64,000 bases of DNA from Nephrocerus scutellatus (GCA_947095585.1 OX352763.1:16851462-16915461), one strand, 5' to 3'; numbered from the stretch's first letter, positions 10,641 through 23,642 are shown. Numbers and translations are program-made. Notes: generated by a model not told the origin, from the letters alone.

Positions 10641-11955
10641 CGGAAAATGTATAACTATCAAATCAAAATAAAAAGCGGAAGAGATATCCTTAAGCTTCGG
10701 GCATCTGGAAGTACTACCCGTGTTGTCGGTCGGTTTTCGGTTTGTTGGTTTGTGTGCCGGTCGGTTGGCATGAGCACAGGAAGCGGAAATAATTCCCTGT
10801 TGCAGAAAACTTTGTCCGTTGTTGTCACTGTTGCTGTCGTTGTTGTTAGTGGTATTGTTGCTGATGTTTGTTTGATGCTTTCCACACAGAATCCTCTGTC
10901 TCTTGTGTCATTTGCTTTTATGACAGAACGTGAACATGTTGAAGTGTTTATCCCTTAGGGGTTGCTGCGAAAGTTCTCAGGCTAATGCCTTATACATCTA
11001 CTCCGTATCCTGTCGTGCATTTGTAACATGGTCCTGCGTTTTAGTTCTTTGTCTTACTATGATTTTGTTTTTATATTTTACCAACGACGAGTTTTCCTTA
11101 AAAGAGAAAAAGCAAACGAGAAATGAAACGTTAAATCGAATAAACGTACAAAGTGTCATTTGGGATTGCAATATGAAAACATAAACACAAACACACACAC
11201 ATACGATCGATCTCACATACAAGACCACTTACAACAGAAATTCAATTCAATTTTTGATTTTTATAATAAAAATAAAATTTTTTGAAATATTTCAAAGATT
11301 TCCCCTACGACAAGAAGAGTAGTCTCTGTTGAACATGCGAACGACACAATTGTTTACTTACATCGTAAACTATATGTAGCTCGTATAAAGATAGATGGGA
11401 TAATACTCGTAGTCGTCTTGATATAGCAATGGAGCAACTCGAAAATCAATTCTCGTGTAAAGTTTTGGGAAATTGAAAACTTTAACACATGTGCCGATTA
11501 AATTTATTATTCAAAGTCAAAAAACTTGGCGTAATCGATTTAGATTTTTGACGATTGAAACATACCTAGTTTTGGTTTATCGAAAGGAGTTCTTGTTTAA
11601 AAAGAGATCTCAAAAAGGAGCATTATAATACGTAAGAGAAACCAAATATAAAATTTACTTTTTAATTAAAAAACTATAATTTTATTAAATAATAGTCGCT
11701 CTGTCTCGCAATAGCTCTGTTTGCATTCATTGACATTGAATGTGCATTCAATAACACTGGGTACGACTTAATATCAAGAGCAATTAAAAGCAGAAGTATC
11801 GAGAATTCGACCAACGAATGGATAAGGGTCATGATTGAAAGTCGAATTATTATTTCCTTCGGTGTCAGTGTCTGTGACCGCAGCTAAGGGTTGTCTACAA
11901 TGAGGACTCCTTTTTCCCTTTCTGTGGTCAGTAGTCATTGATAATCTTCTAGTTG
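10641..11955. other. Spacer upstream of kek, no gene recognised
   Basis: The stretch 10640-11000 is moderately GC-rich and 11000-11950 is AT-rich. A short (CA)n run lies near 11190. No coding region or transposon was recognised. Confidence 0.4.
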
Positions 11956-11964
11956 ATTTTCATA

Positions 11965-12960
11965 TCAAGCTACATCGCCATTGGTTATGCGGATGACTTC
12001 GTGACTTGTATAAGTGATAAACACAGCACGACCATTTCTAGTGTCATGCAAGGTGCTTTACTACACGTTTTAGAATGATGCAACAGAGAAGGACTATCCA
12101 TCAATCTTAGCAAAACTGTTCTAGTGCCTTTTATCTAAATAAGACTGGTCAATCTAGGACCAATCACCATCAATCACTCTACTTTATTCCAGTGAAGTTA
12201 AATATCTCGGAGTCATCCTTGACTTAGCTTTTAGGCTTAGCTTTTAGCTTCACGGAAGAAGTTGGGGTCAAAATCAAATGATGATAAACATATTATCATT
12301 GTGGCCAAAAGTTATTGAACGGACAACTGCAACTAAGCTTTAGAGGCTCCACAGAATTGACTATCTCGGTATCACGGGTGCCATAGATACCTGCCCTAAG
12401 GTAGTATTAGAAGCTTTCATTGCGCTTTCTCCCTTACAAATCTTCATTAGAAAGGTGGACGCTAGTTGCGTTATTAAGTTGCAGCTTGAATACAATTATA
12501 AACCAGGTGACCATGTGATACACCTGAAAATTGTTGACTTAATTCCCGAAAGGAACATGTTTTGCACTATCCCCCACATCATGGTCAGCTAGTACTATTT
12601 GGGTAGGTTATTTGAGGTAGAAATGTTGGACCGTGCAATCTGTTCTAATGGTATTCCGGAACTGGACGCTAGAGGACTGGTCTAATTCACAGATGGATCA
12701 AAGATGTAATCTGGAGTTGGAGCTGGCATTTATGCACCTAACACCAGAGTCTTGATACATATTGAAATGTGGCACACGGTTTTTCTGGCCGAACTACATG
12801 CCCTGGAGATCTGCGCTAGATTAAACATTAGTGATGGTATTAAGAGCGCTATATATAGACTATAACCAGACAGCTGTCGTCAAACTTAATGGACTATTTA
12901 TCAGTTAAATGCTGCTATGATGCACTACAATCTCTTACCAGAACGAACGAACGAACCTGC
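11965..12960 (+). pseudogene. RT/RNase H relic of an I/R1/LOA-type LINE (family F)
   Basis: The plus strand reads AIGYADDFVTC (about 11979-12011, RT catalytic box intact) and then REGLSINLSKTVLVPF (about 12089-12136), the typical thumb block. It continues with YLGVILDLAF (about 12205-12235), then LHRIDYLGITGAIDTCPKVV (about 12349-12408). An RNase H domain follows with FTDGSK (about 12687), a GAGIYAP block and FLAELHALEICAR (about 12783-12820). Several stops and frame changes interrupt it. The order RT then RNase H is seen in I-group elements, which supports the class but not a named family. Confidence 0.85.
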
Positions 12961-13169
12961 AGATGAATAGCTAGGGCTGGCTCAGAATCTGCGCTCATAG
13001 GACCTGAACTCCTCTGTGGTGTCAACTAAGCTAACTTAAGCTGAAGTAATGACATATCAAATTAACTACCGATTTATGAATTTATTTCTATACAAAGTCA
13101 GCCACTTGAAGTGTTACCAGTTGAAAATATGCTGCACTTTCGTCAACTATGAATACTTTTACACATTAC

Positions 13170-13330
13170 TACCCGACAATGCACGTCTACCCCACCCACT
13201 AGCCCACACTGAATTGACCACTAACCCGCTGACCCTATACCTACTGACACTCTTCCATCCATCGACCCTCTTCCCAAAAGGCATATTACCATCTCCATTC
13301 ACCTCAGCGACCCTGAAAACTATATAATCG
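13170..13330. repeat. Pyrimidine-rich CCACC/ACTGACC-type segment
   Basis: This stretch is rich in short CCCACC, ACTGACC and CATCCA words, as are parts of 23301-23400, 52805-52925 and 53222-53460. Similarity by eye is compositional rather than base-for-base. Confidence 0.3.
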
Positions 13331-13524
13331 CCACTGATATTGGCAAAAAAAATGTTTCCTCTCCCTTTTAACCGACCTTCATCTTGGTGGAAATATACTT
13401 ACGGCTCTTTTCAAATATTAGTGAAGCATTCTAAAAAGTTAAGTTGATACGATCAACGGTGTGGATTTTTATATAAAAAAAAGGGCTTTCAAAAGGCTTT
13501 GCATATAGATGTAATCTTCTACAG

Positions 13525-13980
13525 CCTAAACCACTGGACGTATCGAAGCCATATTCGCACTATATGTTGGTTTATGTTTTTTTTTAACCTGGTAGATGGC
13601 GTTGTAGTGAAGATATTGGTGCATATGTGTGTAGGAGCATTACTCCTAAACAACTAGAAATGTTGAAGCCAAGTTCACACGATATATTCGATTGGTTCTC
13701 CTAAAGGTTTGTGTATTTTTTGAGCTAGTAGGTAGCGTCGGAGTATTTTTAAAAATGTATATTCATATATTCCTAATAAACGTTGGTGCATGTGTATCTA
13801 ACGTCAACTCGCCTAAACCACTGGAAGTAACCAAGCCATATTTACACCATATGTTCGTTTTTTGCTCCAAAAAGTTCGTCATTTTTGGACCCGGTAGATG
13901 GCGCAGGAGTCAAGATGTTCACGAAAATGTTATTAGTTATTTAATTTTTCACACACAATGTGAAGTACGTTTTGTCGCAT
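13525..13980. repeat. Tandem repeat, three diverged copies of 120-167 bp
   Basis: A unit beginning CCTAAACCACTGGAAGTA starts at 13525, 13645 and 13812. Each copy carries GAAGCCATATTCACAC-like and GGTAGATGGCG-like blocks in the same order. Copy two is longer. Confidence 0.85.
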
Positions 13981-16384
13981 TTCTTGATTATATGCTATAG
14001 TACACCCCCTTTCTCCATCTCAAAAGTGGAGAATGTAACTGCGGTGGTAAGAGGAAGGCGGCGGTTCATGTCTGCGGGTAGTGAAGCACCCGGGAACAGC
14101 TGGTTATCATATAAGTTTTTAAGACAACAATGAACAATGAAATATAGAAATTTGATTTATAAATGACGCCAATCTCTCCCAATTCTTCTTCAGCGCATTA
14201 ACTTTTTTCCAATCCTAAAATGGCACCCACAAAAAAATTCTCAATCATTTATCAATGTTGTACGAAAGATACTTAAAAGTAAATTATTTTCGAAATATTC
14301 AAGGAGAGTTGTCTCCCCAGTGAAATATTTTCAGTATTTTCATCGTGTCCGACTTTCTTCAGTTGTAAGCAATTTCATTGCACGCCATATTACAACAAAC
14401 CCATGTGTGTTTGTCGTATCTATGTCATATTACCACCCCGCATTGAGGGAAGCTAACAAACTATGGGGCGAAAACATTTCAAGGCAACAAGTAAGTAGTA
14501 CAGGCAGATCCGTTCGAATCGATAATCATCATCAGCATCATCATTGTAAGAAGAAAACTATTCACAATACAAGGCAAAAGGCGGTTCAACAAGGGCAGCT
14601 TTTGTAGCCTACAAGGATAAAGCGGGTGTTGTAGAATAAATTATTGTGTTGCGTTGTATTGTGTGTGCGGTATTATACATAGCGCAGTACTGTGTACATT
14701 GTATTGCATTGTGGTTCGAAGGTTAATCGTTCTCATTTTGGATTGTTTGCACTCTGTGCAGATAAACAACGTTAGCTTAATTAAATAACGAAATGCCTCC
14801 TCATCCTTCGTTTCGCCGCCTTCCCAATTCTTCGGCTCATCATCCTAAATGAACATTGAAATTCATTTGTTTCATCAACATAGGTTTCCTATGCTGCGGT
14901 GCTTCTGGGTCAGACAAACGAACAGGCAGTATTATTGTTTTCCGTCGGTCACGTGTGAGTGTTTGTTATGCAAATTTAAATGCTGCTATTTTAGTTAATC
15001 AAAACGATTCAACTAAACAAAAATCTTTGAAATGTTGACGAAGAAATCATATGATGGAAAATTAAAATTTAAAGTGGACACATGCATACACACACACTTC
15101 AGTTTGGCGAAAAATTAAATTTATTATTGAGTTTCTGTTGTAGTTTTGTAGAAATTTTGAAAAAAGTCGAGCTTCTTAAGTTCTTAAAGTTATTAGTTTG
15201 CGTACTTTTCGTCGTGCAACTGATCAAAGCCGCGATCAAAGCTTTTCGAAAATAAAGAGTTCGTATACCTCGGATTTAATTTCTACGAATTTTTGAATTT
15301 ATACTTACAAGTATAAAAGTATATAAAAAAAACGACCCAAGTGAAAGAGTGATAGATAGACGGGTAATAATTGAATCTATTATTGCAACTAAGTGCATCA
15401 AAAACATTCATTTTCCTAATCCCAGAAATAATCTTGCTGCTAAATCTCAAGAAGACGTCTGTATTTAAACATAAAAATAAAAAAACGAAACACGAAATAT
15501 CTTAAACTTAGATGCAAACAAAATAGTGTCACACTTTTCTCAACAACCCGGAGGAAGCACTCTGCCAGATGCGACGTTATCATCATGACGGAGCACTGCA
15601 TTTAAATATTGTATTGTCCTGGATTTAGGATTTGAATTGAAAAATATCACATAAAACACACTCACATAACCATTTCCTTCCTGAAGATGTCAGTTCAAGC
15701 GCGAACGTCTGCAGTAAAAACTGACAAAATAATAATAATAACAATAATAAAAACAAACGTGAGATTGCTTATAACAGACTTTCCCAAACTGTGCTCCGCG
15801 AAGCATTTTCAAGTGCTACACAAAGAGATGGAAAAAATCAAAATTCCATCAAACTACTATTTTGATATTTTGACCACCTGAAACTGCTTGGAACGATGAT
15901 TTTCAAATAGTTCGATGTTTCTAGCAAAAATGAGGCGTCACTTAAAATGCATTATTGCTGCATGTAGTGCAAAATGCTTGATTTCGTTAAAAGAAATTGC
16001 GGTGACTTTACAAAATCCCAAAAAATTATAACTTGCAGACAATGGCATCATACTTAGTTAGTTTTCAAGTTATTCAAACTGACAAAGTCTATACAATTGA
16101 TAAAAAATTAATCAAGACATGTATTAAGGACAATTTTGAATGTATTGTAATTATTTTATACAACAACACAACAAGCCCATTTTATGTAAATTACATTCAA
16201 TTACATTGTATAAATAGCAAGAAATTCTATAGCCATTTATAACAATATTATAATATAGTAGTAAATTAGTAATAACAGAATTCATGATAAAAAGATTTGA
16301 AGATAAATAATATGAAATTCAGAACTAATAAGGTTCCAATTTAAATATTATTGTAGGTAGAAGTACTTGGTTCATTTATTGTTG
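13981..16384. other. AT-rich spacer, no gene supported
   Basis: Only short, low-complexity open frames are present (for example 14320-14607, with His-rich and poly-Lys parts). No motif, splice context or repeat was recognised. Confidence 0.4.
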
Positions 16385-17900
16385 CTACCATATTTTGTTG
16401 ACCCGTCTCGATTTTTTTAAATATTTGAAGATCATCGGCAAATAGATGATATTTTGAGTGATGAAAATAATAGAGTTGTTAATATCATTGATGTACATCG
16501 AGAATATTAGAGGTCCCATTATAGACCCTTGAGTAACACCAATAGATTAGACCTAGTGCTATTGATTTCAACATATTGAGAGCGATCCGATAGATAGGAC
16601 AGCATCAATTCAGATGCATCGGATGAGAAATTATAGTTTATTGTAAAATTTTGAGAAAGAAATGCAGTTAAAGGCTTTGCTAAAATCAAGAAGGCATAGT
16701 AAAACATAAATACCCTTATCTAAGCTGTTCTTAATATAATCAGTGACATAAGCTAATAAAGTTGTAGTACTATGTCCGACTCTGAATCCTGATTACTGAT
16801 GTTTGATTAAGCAAATTATTCATATTTAGGTAATTTTCTATTTGATTAGAAATAATTCTTTCGAAAGCTTTTGAGAGTACTGAGAGTTATGTAATAGGTC
16901 ATACATCAGGTGGTTATATTGGCTCCTTTATTTTAGGTATTCATTCTAGCATTTATTATTTAGAATATTATTAAATAGATATGTTAAGTGGGGTACAATT
17001 GTAGTTGCTATAACTTTTAAAAATTTAAGCGGTAAATTATCAGATCCTATTGCATTAGAGGATAGAAGATATATGGCTTTGGTAATATTATCATCTATGA
17101 TAACAGTAAAGTTAAGCCTATTACTATTATTATTATTATTATTATGAAAGGGAGAACCGATTGTAGCTCGTACGTTTTATGACTACTATTGCAGTTAATA
17201 TTTAATGGTAATCTAAAAAACTCTTCATTAAAATCATTGGGAGAAAATTTACAAACAATTTCAATAGGGTCTTTAATTTAAAGACCAATTTTTCGAGATT
17301 TCCGCATAGTGTTTTAGTGTTTAGATGAGGATCTAATTTACTACGTAGATAGTTTTTTTAGCAGCTCTAACTATCTTATTGAATTCTAATTCGTAACGTT
17401 TATAGATGTGTTTAGTTTCTTCACAACGAAATCTTTTCCACACATTTTTAGCCATGTCATTCAATTGTTTTTTATTCTTATTAGTATTGGTATACCATGG
17501 TATTGGATTATATTTTAGCTTAATTATATATATATATATATATAATATATAGATATAGCCAATTTAATATGTTATCATATAAGAATTTAAATTTACCATC
17601 AATAGTTCAAATTCTATACATTTCAGCCCAATTGAAATTACGTATGGTATAGTGAAGATCTGGGATATTAATAATAGAGTAATAACGTATAAATATAAAT
17701 TCATCATGGCTGTAGGTGGTTAGATTAAAATCAATTGATATAAGATCATGATCAGTGAGTAGTTTCTGGTAAAAGTTGCACGTTTTGGTAGGTATGTTGA
17801 AAACAATATAATCGATAAGTTGGATGAAAAAGACAAGACAATTATTGACACTCTCCTTTAGTTAAAAACCACAATCTCGCGACGAGTCGGGCAATTAGAA
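16385..17900 (-). pseudogene. Jockey/CR1-type RT relic (family H)
   Basis: Reading the minus strand from about 17900, an upstream region is followed by RT blocks in order. SNAIGSDNLPLKFLK (about 17065-17020) is the fingers block. AYVTDYIKNSLDKGIYVLLC (about 16755-16690) and LLDFSKAFN form motif A. GVTQGSIMGPLIFSMYIND (about 16540-16480) is motif B. After a frameshift, FADDLQIFK (about 16440-16410) is an intact catalytic box. Many frame changes separate the blocks. A (TA)n tract at 17525-17544 interrupts the 5' part. Upstream, YYSIINIPDLHYTIRNFNWA (about 17680-17610) probably belongs to the endonuclease/linker region. Confidence 0.85.
17525..17544. repeat. (TA)n microsatellite
   Basis: Ten perfect TA units within the family H relic. 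Confidence 0.95.
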
Positions 17901-18544
17901 GAGTATATGAAAGCTACTTTACTTTTACGAATAAAAATCACAAAATTTTCGATGCAAATAAGTGAATAAACAAATGTTGCTGGGTTGGAAATTTTAATAG
18001 TTTATGTGCCCTACCAATACCTACAGTCTTTTCTAGAATATATGCTTTACTGCAAGAAGTTGCCAACTAACACAACTCACGCTGAAATTTTTATATTAAT
18101 GGACAATTTTTTTCAAAGTCAATGATATCGTGTGCAGATGTATGCACAGACTATACCGTTACTGGAAAAACGTCCGGCTACATCTCAAAAATAAAACAAT
18201 ATATCAAAGAAAGAATACCGCAGTATTCATTGGCTAGTCTATTGTCGTAAATTTTCTAATGGTCCTGGACGAAATCGTGAAAATAATAAACTTTATAGAA
18301 TCACGACCTTAAAATACAAGGCTATTTAAAGTATTGTGCGATGACATGGGTAGTGTTAACTTCTTTACGCTGAACTAAGGTGGCTTTCTCGCGGGAAAAC
18401 TTTAACTCCGCTCTTTGAAATAAAGGCTGAAATTAGAACCTTCCTCTTTGAACACGACTTTGGTTTGGGCGATAGTTTGTGTAATGATTTTGAAAATGGC
18501 AGGTCTAGCAGATATTTCTATCACTTCAGAGAAAGGCAATTAAT

Positions 18545-18950
18545 CCTTAAACTTCAGCCCTCTAAGTCATGCGAAAAGTGGTTAAAAAGTACCTCAAAAA
18601 ACGAGAAAATGGCGTAATTTCAAACTATCACATGTGCCACACGCGAAACGTAACACGCGTCATAATATAATACAAAAAATCCTATTTTGGACTTACATAT
18701 CATACTGACAATATTTCAACACTTTAGGTCGTGTGGAAGTTGGTTAAAAAGGACCTCAAATAAGTCGAAAAAAATGTCACCAATAACACGCTCTACACGC
18801 GACACGCGTCAAACTCGGAATATAAAAAATATGCTATTTTGGACTTAGACACTCACAAAATTTCAGGTCTTTAGGTCACGTGGAAGGTGGGTCAAAAGGA
18901 CCTCAAATTGGTGAAAAATACTGTCTGCGTCAAGGTGTCAAGTTAAGTTA
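18545..18950 (+). repeat. Satellite-like tandem repeat, about 2.5 units of 147-162 bp
   Basis: Units align at 18561, 18723 and 18870 through the conserved blocks GTGGAAG.TGGTTAAAAAGGA, CCTCAAA, an ACACGCG-rich core and CTATTTTGGACTTA. The same unit appears in inverted orientation at 28281-28480. Confidence 0.88.
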
Positions 18951-20780
18951 AATAAAAGTTTTTAAAAAACCGTAAAATACTCGTAGCTCTTGCTTAACTG
19001 CGATATATGGCTTACAGAGGACGGAGTGCTCCGCGACGAATTTCTCTCCTAAAAAGAGCTCTGCGACCAAAAAAGATTGGGAACCTTCGGCTTATAACAA
19101 TTGGAGGGCGAAAGCACACAAAAGGAGCACACTGAACTGTGTTGAGTGGGAAATGTATACAAATGACTTGGAAATAACTGCAAGCAAACATATATTCACA
19201 TAGGATATAATAGTACGTGTTGGCTATGATTACATACAAGATTTATGAAGTCTGAAAAAGAGCACAAGCACACGATGACCCGAAAACAGATACGAGGAGT
19301 ATGTCCTTTTTTTTTGTTTGTTTTTTTTTTTTCATTTTACTATACGCACTGTGCAGTTATTTGTATCTCATACCCTCGTGCAGTCGCATGTTGAATGTTT
19401 GTGTTCCTCACATAAAAATATGACACATCACCTTTGTGCATGTCACTTGAATGCATTTTTGATGTAAAAATATTTTTTCAACAGAATGGATGCACATAAA
19501 AGCCATCAACCTCAAAAAAAAAATTTGCATGGTGGGAGGGAAAGTTACCGAGTATGTCTTTTCAATAAAATTTAATAAACACACAAAGCTTGCACCAATG
19601 TAGAGTGAAAGGAAGGAAGCACATATGGGGCGCGGCGCCTGTTGAAGACCATGCAACACCTAACCCATGCGGTTATATGACATTTGTAATTGTATGTTCG
19701 TGTCATCAAATTTAATTAACTCGCCATCGCATCCCAAAGTGTCCTTTGCTGTTTACATATTTACGCATCCTGCGGCATATTTACGCCTAATTGTTTGAGA
19801 GAGAAGAGCCATACAAGTCCATCCATGATTGAATTTTTTGAATTTTTTACATATTATTTCAAAAGCAAACATTTTTTTATGATAATCACCGTCCATCATG
19901 CACATATAATAATAATTAATTATTCAGTTTTTTGTTTTTCACTTTGATAATTTTGTGTTGAAAATTCAATTCAATTAAAATCTTTTCATCATCATGGTCA
20001 TATTATGGTAAACATAATATTGAAAAGCAAACTTTCCAGCTGATAGGAAAACTATTAACAGTTTTTTATGAGTAACCCAGAGTTTGCTAGAAAATCAATA
20101 AATATTTCATGTGTGTGTGTGTGTATGTGTGAGTGGATAGCCTCGATGTTGAGTTTTTTATGTGAAAATGCTTACTGAAGATGAAAATCATTTACACAAC
20201 AAAAGTTGGTTGCACAAGTTATGTGTATCCTCAATATGGTTGTCTTGTAGTTTGACCCAGTTTACCGAACTCCATGAAACATCTCATTAGCAGATAAATT
20301 GATCATTAAGGATATCCTGATAATATCCTGATAATCCTGTGAGGCCTCTTGGCGAACGTAATTTATGCTGCCTGCTGCGAGCGCCAAACATAATATGTCG
20401 GTATAACAAAAATTTCGTTATAATGAAGAAAATTTCACTGTGTGCATTAGCGAACTTTAATTAAAATTTAGTCGATTTAATTGAAAACTGGGAGCAACTC
20501 TTTAAATAACACACAAAGTGTATTAACAACAACTTTGTGTGAAATATCTATTAAAGTAATTAAAATGTGGAGCACACGAGATTCATTTATAAAATAATTC
20601 GTTGTAGTAGCCAAATGTGAATCAGGTCAAAAGATCTGAGTTAAAGTGATGAGTGAAGCGAGTTCAAGTCAATGTTATGGAGCTGGCGAAAAGATATCGG
20701 TTGGGTTTTAAAATTTGTATGTGCCTTTAAAGTGACAAAGGTGGCAAAGAAAAAATTAAACGAAGACTAATTTTAAGAAT
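18951..20780. other. Spacer, no gene recognised
   Basis: AT-rich DNA with chance ORFs only. It holds a (GT)n run at 20110-20124. Confidence 0.4.
20110..20124. repeat. (GT)n microsatellite
   Basis: About seven and a half GT units. Confidence 0.9.
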
Positions 20781-20784
20781 CTCC

Positions 20785-21130
20785 CGATGAAGATGAAAAA
20801 GCTCTGAGAGAAGGACGAAAGAAGGTGGAGCTAAACAGTTCGGAAAGAGCAAACAAGACTAATATAGCTCTGTACTTATGCTGTAACGCCATTGAAAAAA
20901 GATAGGGTTGAATCCGGAGTTGTATACCGGATTTATATTGCCGTAGTAAGATCTGTTCTTATGTATGGAGTTTGGGTATGGTAGCTAGCTTTTAACAAAG
21001 TTACTTACAGGCGCAAAGATCAGCCTGTATGCATATTATCGAACTCTGAGGACGACTCCTTACTCACGCCCTAGTGGTCACGTTCGGTAGGCAGAAAGCA
21101 GCCAATGTAACTACGCGACGGTGCCGTGAC
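20785..21130 (+). pseudogene. C-terminal RT fragment of an I/R1/LOA-type LINE
   Basis: The plus strand reads NKTNIALYLCCNAIEKR, then 'YRIYIAVVRSVLMYGVWVW'-like sequence in shifting frames, then YLQAQRSACMHI (about 21005-21045). This corresponds to the standard 'K.ALW.CR....KTWGL.P....WIYTAVVRPILTYG...WWP' thumb/connection region of I-group elements. It has no catalytic box. Confidence 0.7.
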
Positions 21131-21291
21131 ATAAGGCCAAATAGCGCTATGTTGCTTTGTGCAAGTATCATGAGGCCAAATGCTATAATTTGGCCATTTG
21201 GTAGAATATTTGACAAGTCGCTAAAGAAGGAATTGCCAATTGCCGAATAGACAGACAGGGGGATGGATTATTCAACGAGAAACTGATTTTG

Positions 21292-21545
21292 AGCACCTCC
21301 GTTTATCTCTATGACTACTGCAGCGTGTACTAAGGTGATAACGATTGATGAGGTACTGACATGGTTAAACCATAATGTAAGATATTTATTGCAATCTATA
21401 GGAATAGTCAATCAATAGCACCTCCGTTTGTCTCTATGACTACTGCAGCGTGTACTAAGGTGATAACGATTGATGAGTTACTGACATGGTTGAACCATAA
21501 TGTAGGATATTTAATGCAATCTATAGGAATTGTCAATCAATAGCA
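21292..21545. repeat. Tandem duplication, 2 x 125 bp
   Basis: The block AGCACCTCCGTTTATCTC at 21292 repeats at 21417, and the two 125-bp units differ at only a handful of positions. The high identity suggests a recent event. Confidence 0.93.
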
Positions 21546-22234
21546 ATCAAGTCGCTGAAAAAGTTTCATTGACGTTAATGATGGCGTTGAGCTTCCACTG
21601 ATCTCTGAACGTTTTTAACATTCGTGTTGTATGGATCCACAGCCACTCGGACCTCATGGAAAACTGACATAATCTCCAATTTATAATTTTCTAATTCTTC
21701 TACCTATTTCTGAAGCGCTAATTTATCTGTCACAATATGCCTCCCTACATTTGCCCTTTTCAGTAGCAGCTGAAGATAAATATAGTTTCTAGCAAGTTCA
21801 TCGTCCTTGCAGCTCCCCACGATGTCATATGTATTAGAGCCAAACAAGCATTTCCAAATATGGACTTGGGCCGCTGTAGTATGCGTTAAGCTCAATGCAG
21901 AAGTAAGAGTGGAGAACGTTCGTGGGAGTACTCAGAAGACACTGCTCTCGCAGTTTGATACTGAATTAATGACATCACGAAAAGCTGTAAGGATGTGAAA
22001 AGGAGATGACTTTAGTTCACTTTATCTGCTCTTATCCGGCATAAGCACAGACAAGTCACAAACAGGTAGGTAATAGCACATTGAACAATCTATATAAGAT
22101 CTCGAAAGAACTTAAGTTTCAAGACACATTAAAAAGTCCAGAATGGTTTTTTTTTAAAGGGAGAAAGGAGTAAGATCCTCTCTTAGTGCAGTTTCTTATG
22201 ACTATGAAGTAGTAAAGCCCTCCCTCGTAGCACT

Positions 22235-22450
22235 AAGAACACTCAGTATAAGACGCTAATCATCCCAGTTCTGCTCTATAGCGCTGAAGTGTAAACTCCA
22301 TCGAAGGCGGGAAAAGATATACTTAGTTTGCGTTGACGGGAGAAGAATGACGAATAATACAAGCTGTACAACGAGATTGAGCTAGTCACGAAAATATATA
22401 CAGGACGTTTGAGATGGCTAGGACATGTAAAGCGGGTGGACATCAACGCA
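22235..22450 (+). pseudogene. RTE-like RT C-terminal fragment
   Basis: The plus strand reads KTLIIPVLLYSAEV (about 22250-22290, then a stop) and, in another frame, YNEIELVTKIYTGRLRWLGH (about 22368-22425). This is the usual 'LYGSE.W' and 'LYNEIDVVKRIK..RLRWLGHVVRM' C-terminus of RTE-like proteins. Copy A2 has the corresponding block at 35251-35568 on the minus strand. Confidence 0.75.
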
Positions 22451-23290
22451 AATGTTTTAATCTAAATAAGAGGAACACAAAGTAGAGGATAGGATAGGTG
22501 CTCGCAATTGGAGGTAGTGACTACTATTTACTATTTTCTTGCCAAGTGACTAAACTACAACTTTTCAAATTTGCAAAAGGGATTCATGGAAAAGCAATTT
22601 CCAGTGAACAAACGACAATTCAAAATCAATTTAATTTTGTTTCCTCTTTTATGCTATTCAGCAAACTCAACAAATACTACTCGTTCTATTACAAGAAAAA
22701 AGGACAGACTGGTATTATATTTTTTTTAACAGAACACACGTTCAAATGTATGCATCAATTGCAAGTTTTGCTGTTTTCATACACACAAACCGACATTGCC
22801 AAATCGATTCGAATTTTTGGAACACAAACGCATCGATTGAAATGCAAAGACAAACATTCAACTACAGTCGTAGTTAGAGCACATAGTAATTCACATCATT
22901 GAAAAATCTCTAGAAGATAAATAATAGATGATATTGCGCAACCTTTTGACAGAGCTTGTGGTAATAAAAAGTAACCGGTTTGCAAAGCGTAAACACAAGA
23001 AAATGATCTTTATTTGCAGATGTATATACATTTTTAAAGCGATTTTGCGATTTACATCAGAAAGTAACAAAATAATATTTGCTGGTGACACAGCGAGAAG
23101 CTGTTGGGAAAAGGAGTGCTCTTCATATATATTATTTATTTATTCCACGATAATTGTGATATCAACCGAAACGCCTTTTCGTATAGTATAATATAAAAAT
23201 AACATTAAAATTTTGACAGCAAATTCACTACAAAAATCGAATTAAACTTATACCTAGATAAGGAAATATCAAATAAGTTGTAATATTTAT
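22451..23290. other. AT-rich spacer, no gene supported
   Basis: The 134-codon open frame at 22498-22902 has no recognisable domain and is rich in Phe/Lys/Asn, as expected of AT-rich DNA. I regard it as a chance ORF. Confidence 0.4.
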
Positions 23291-23300
23291 TAAAAAAAAT

Positions 23301-23642
23301 CCCGGCGTTTCCCGGCTGCACCATCCAACTGACCACCCGCCAACTGTCCTCCGGCCCAATGACCTCCCATCATTAATTGACTTCCCAGAATAGAATCTGT
23401 AGAACTATATAGAAAAATATATACATGTTGGAATCGTGAGCTATGGTCGTGAGTTCATACAAAAATCCAATGGAAAACATCACTTTCAGTTTTTCCCGAA
23501 TTTTCCATATTTTCTTTGCCGTATAAACCTTATTCGGACTATGACGAACATTCTAAAATAAAAATGAGCCAAATCGGTCCAGCCGTTCTCAAGTGATGCG
23601 GTTACCAACGAACAGAATTTCATTTTTATATATATAGAAGAT
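23301..23642 (+). mobile_element. Short non-autonomous element, copy 1 (CCCGGCGTT...ATTTTTATATAT type)
   Basis: It begins CCCGGCGTTTCCCGGCTGCA at 23301 and ends near GAATTTCATTTTTATATATA at 23615-23636. A similar start (CCCAGCGTTGCCTGGCTGCA) and end (GTTTCATTTTTATATATTAA) bracket 53231-53546. It has no coding capacity. I cannot decide between a Helitron-like, SINE or LINE-tail origin. Confidence 0.55.

Noticed and set aside
22498..22902. 134-codon plus-strand ORF as a gene
   Set aside because: AT-driven composition, no domain, no start or splice context.
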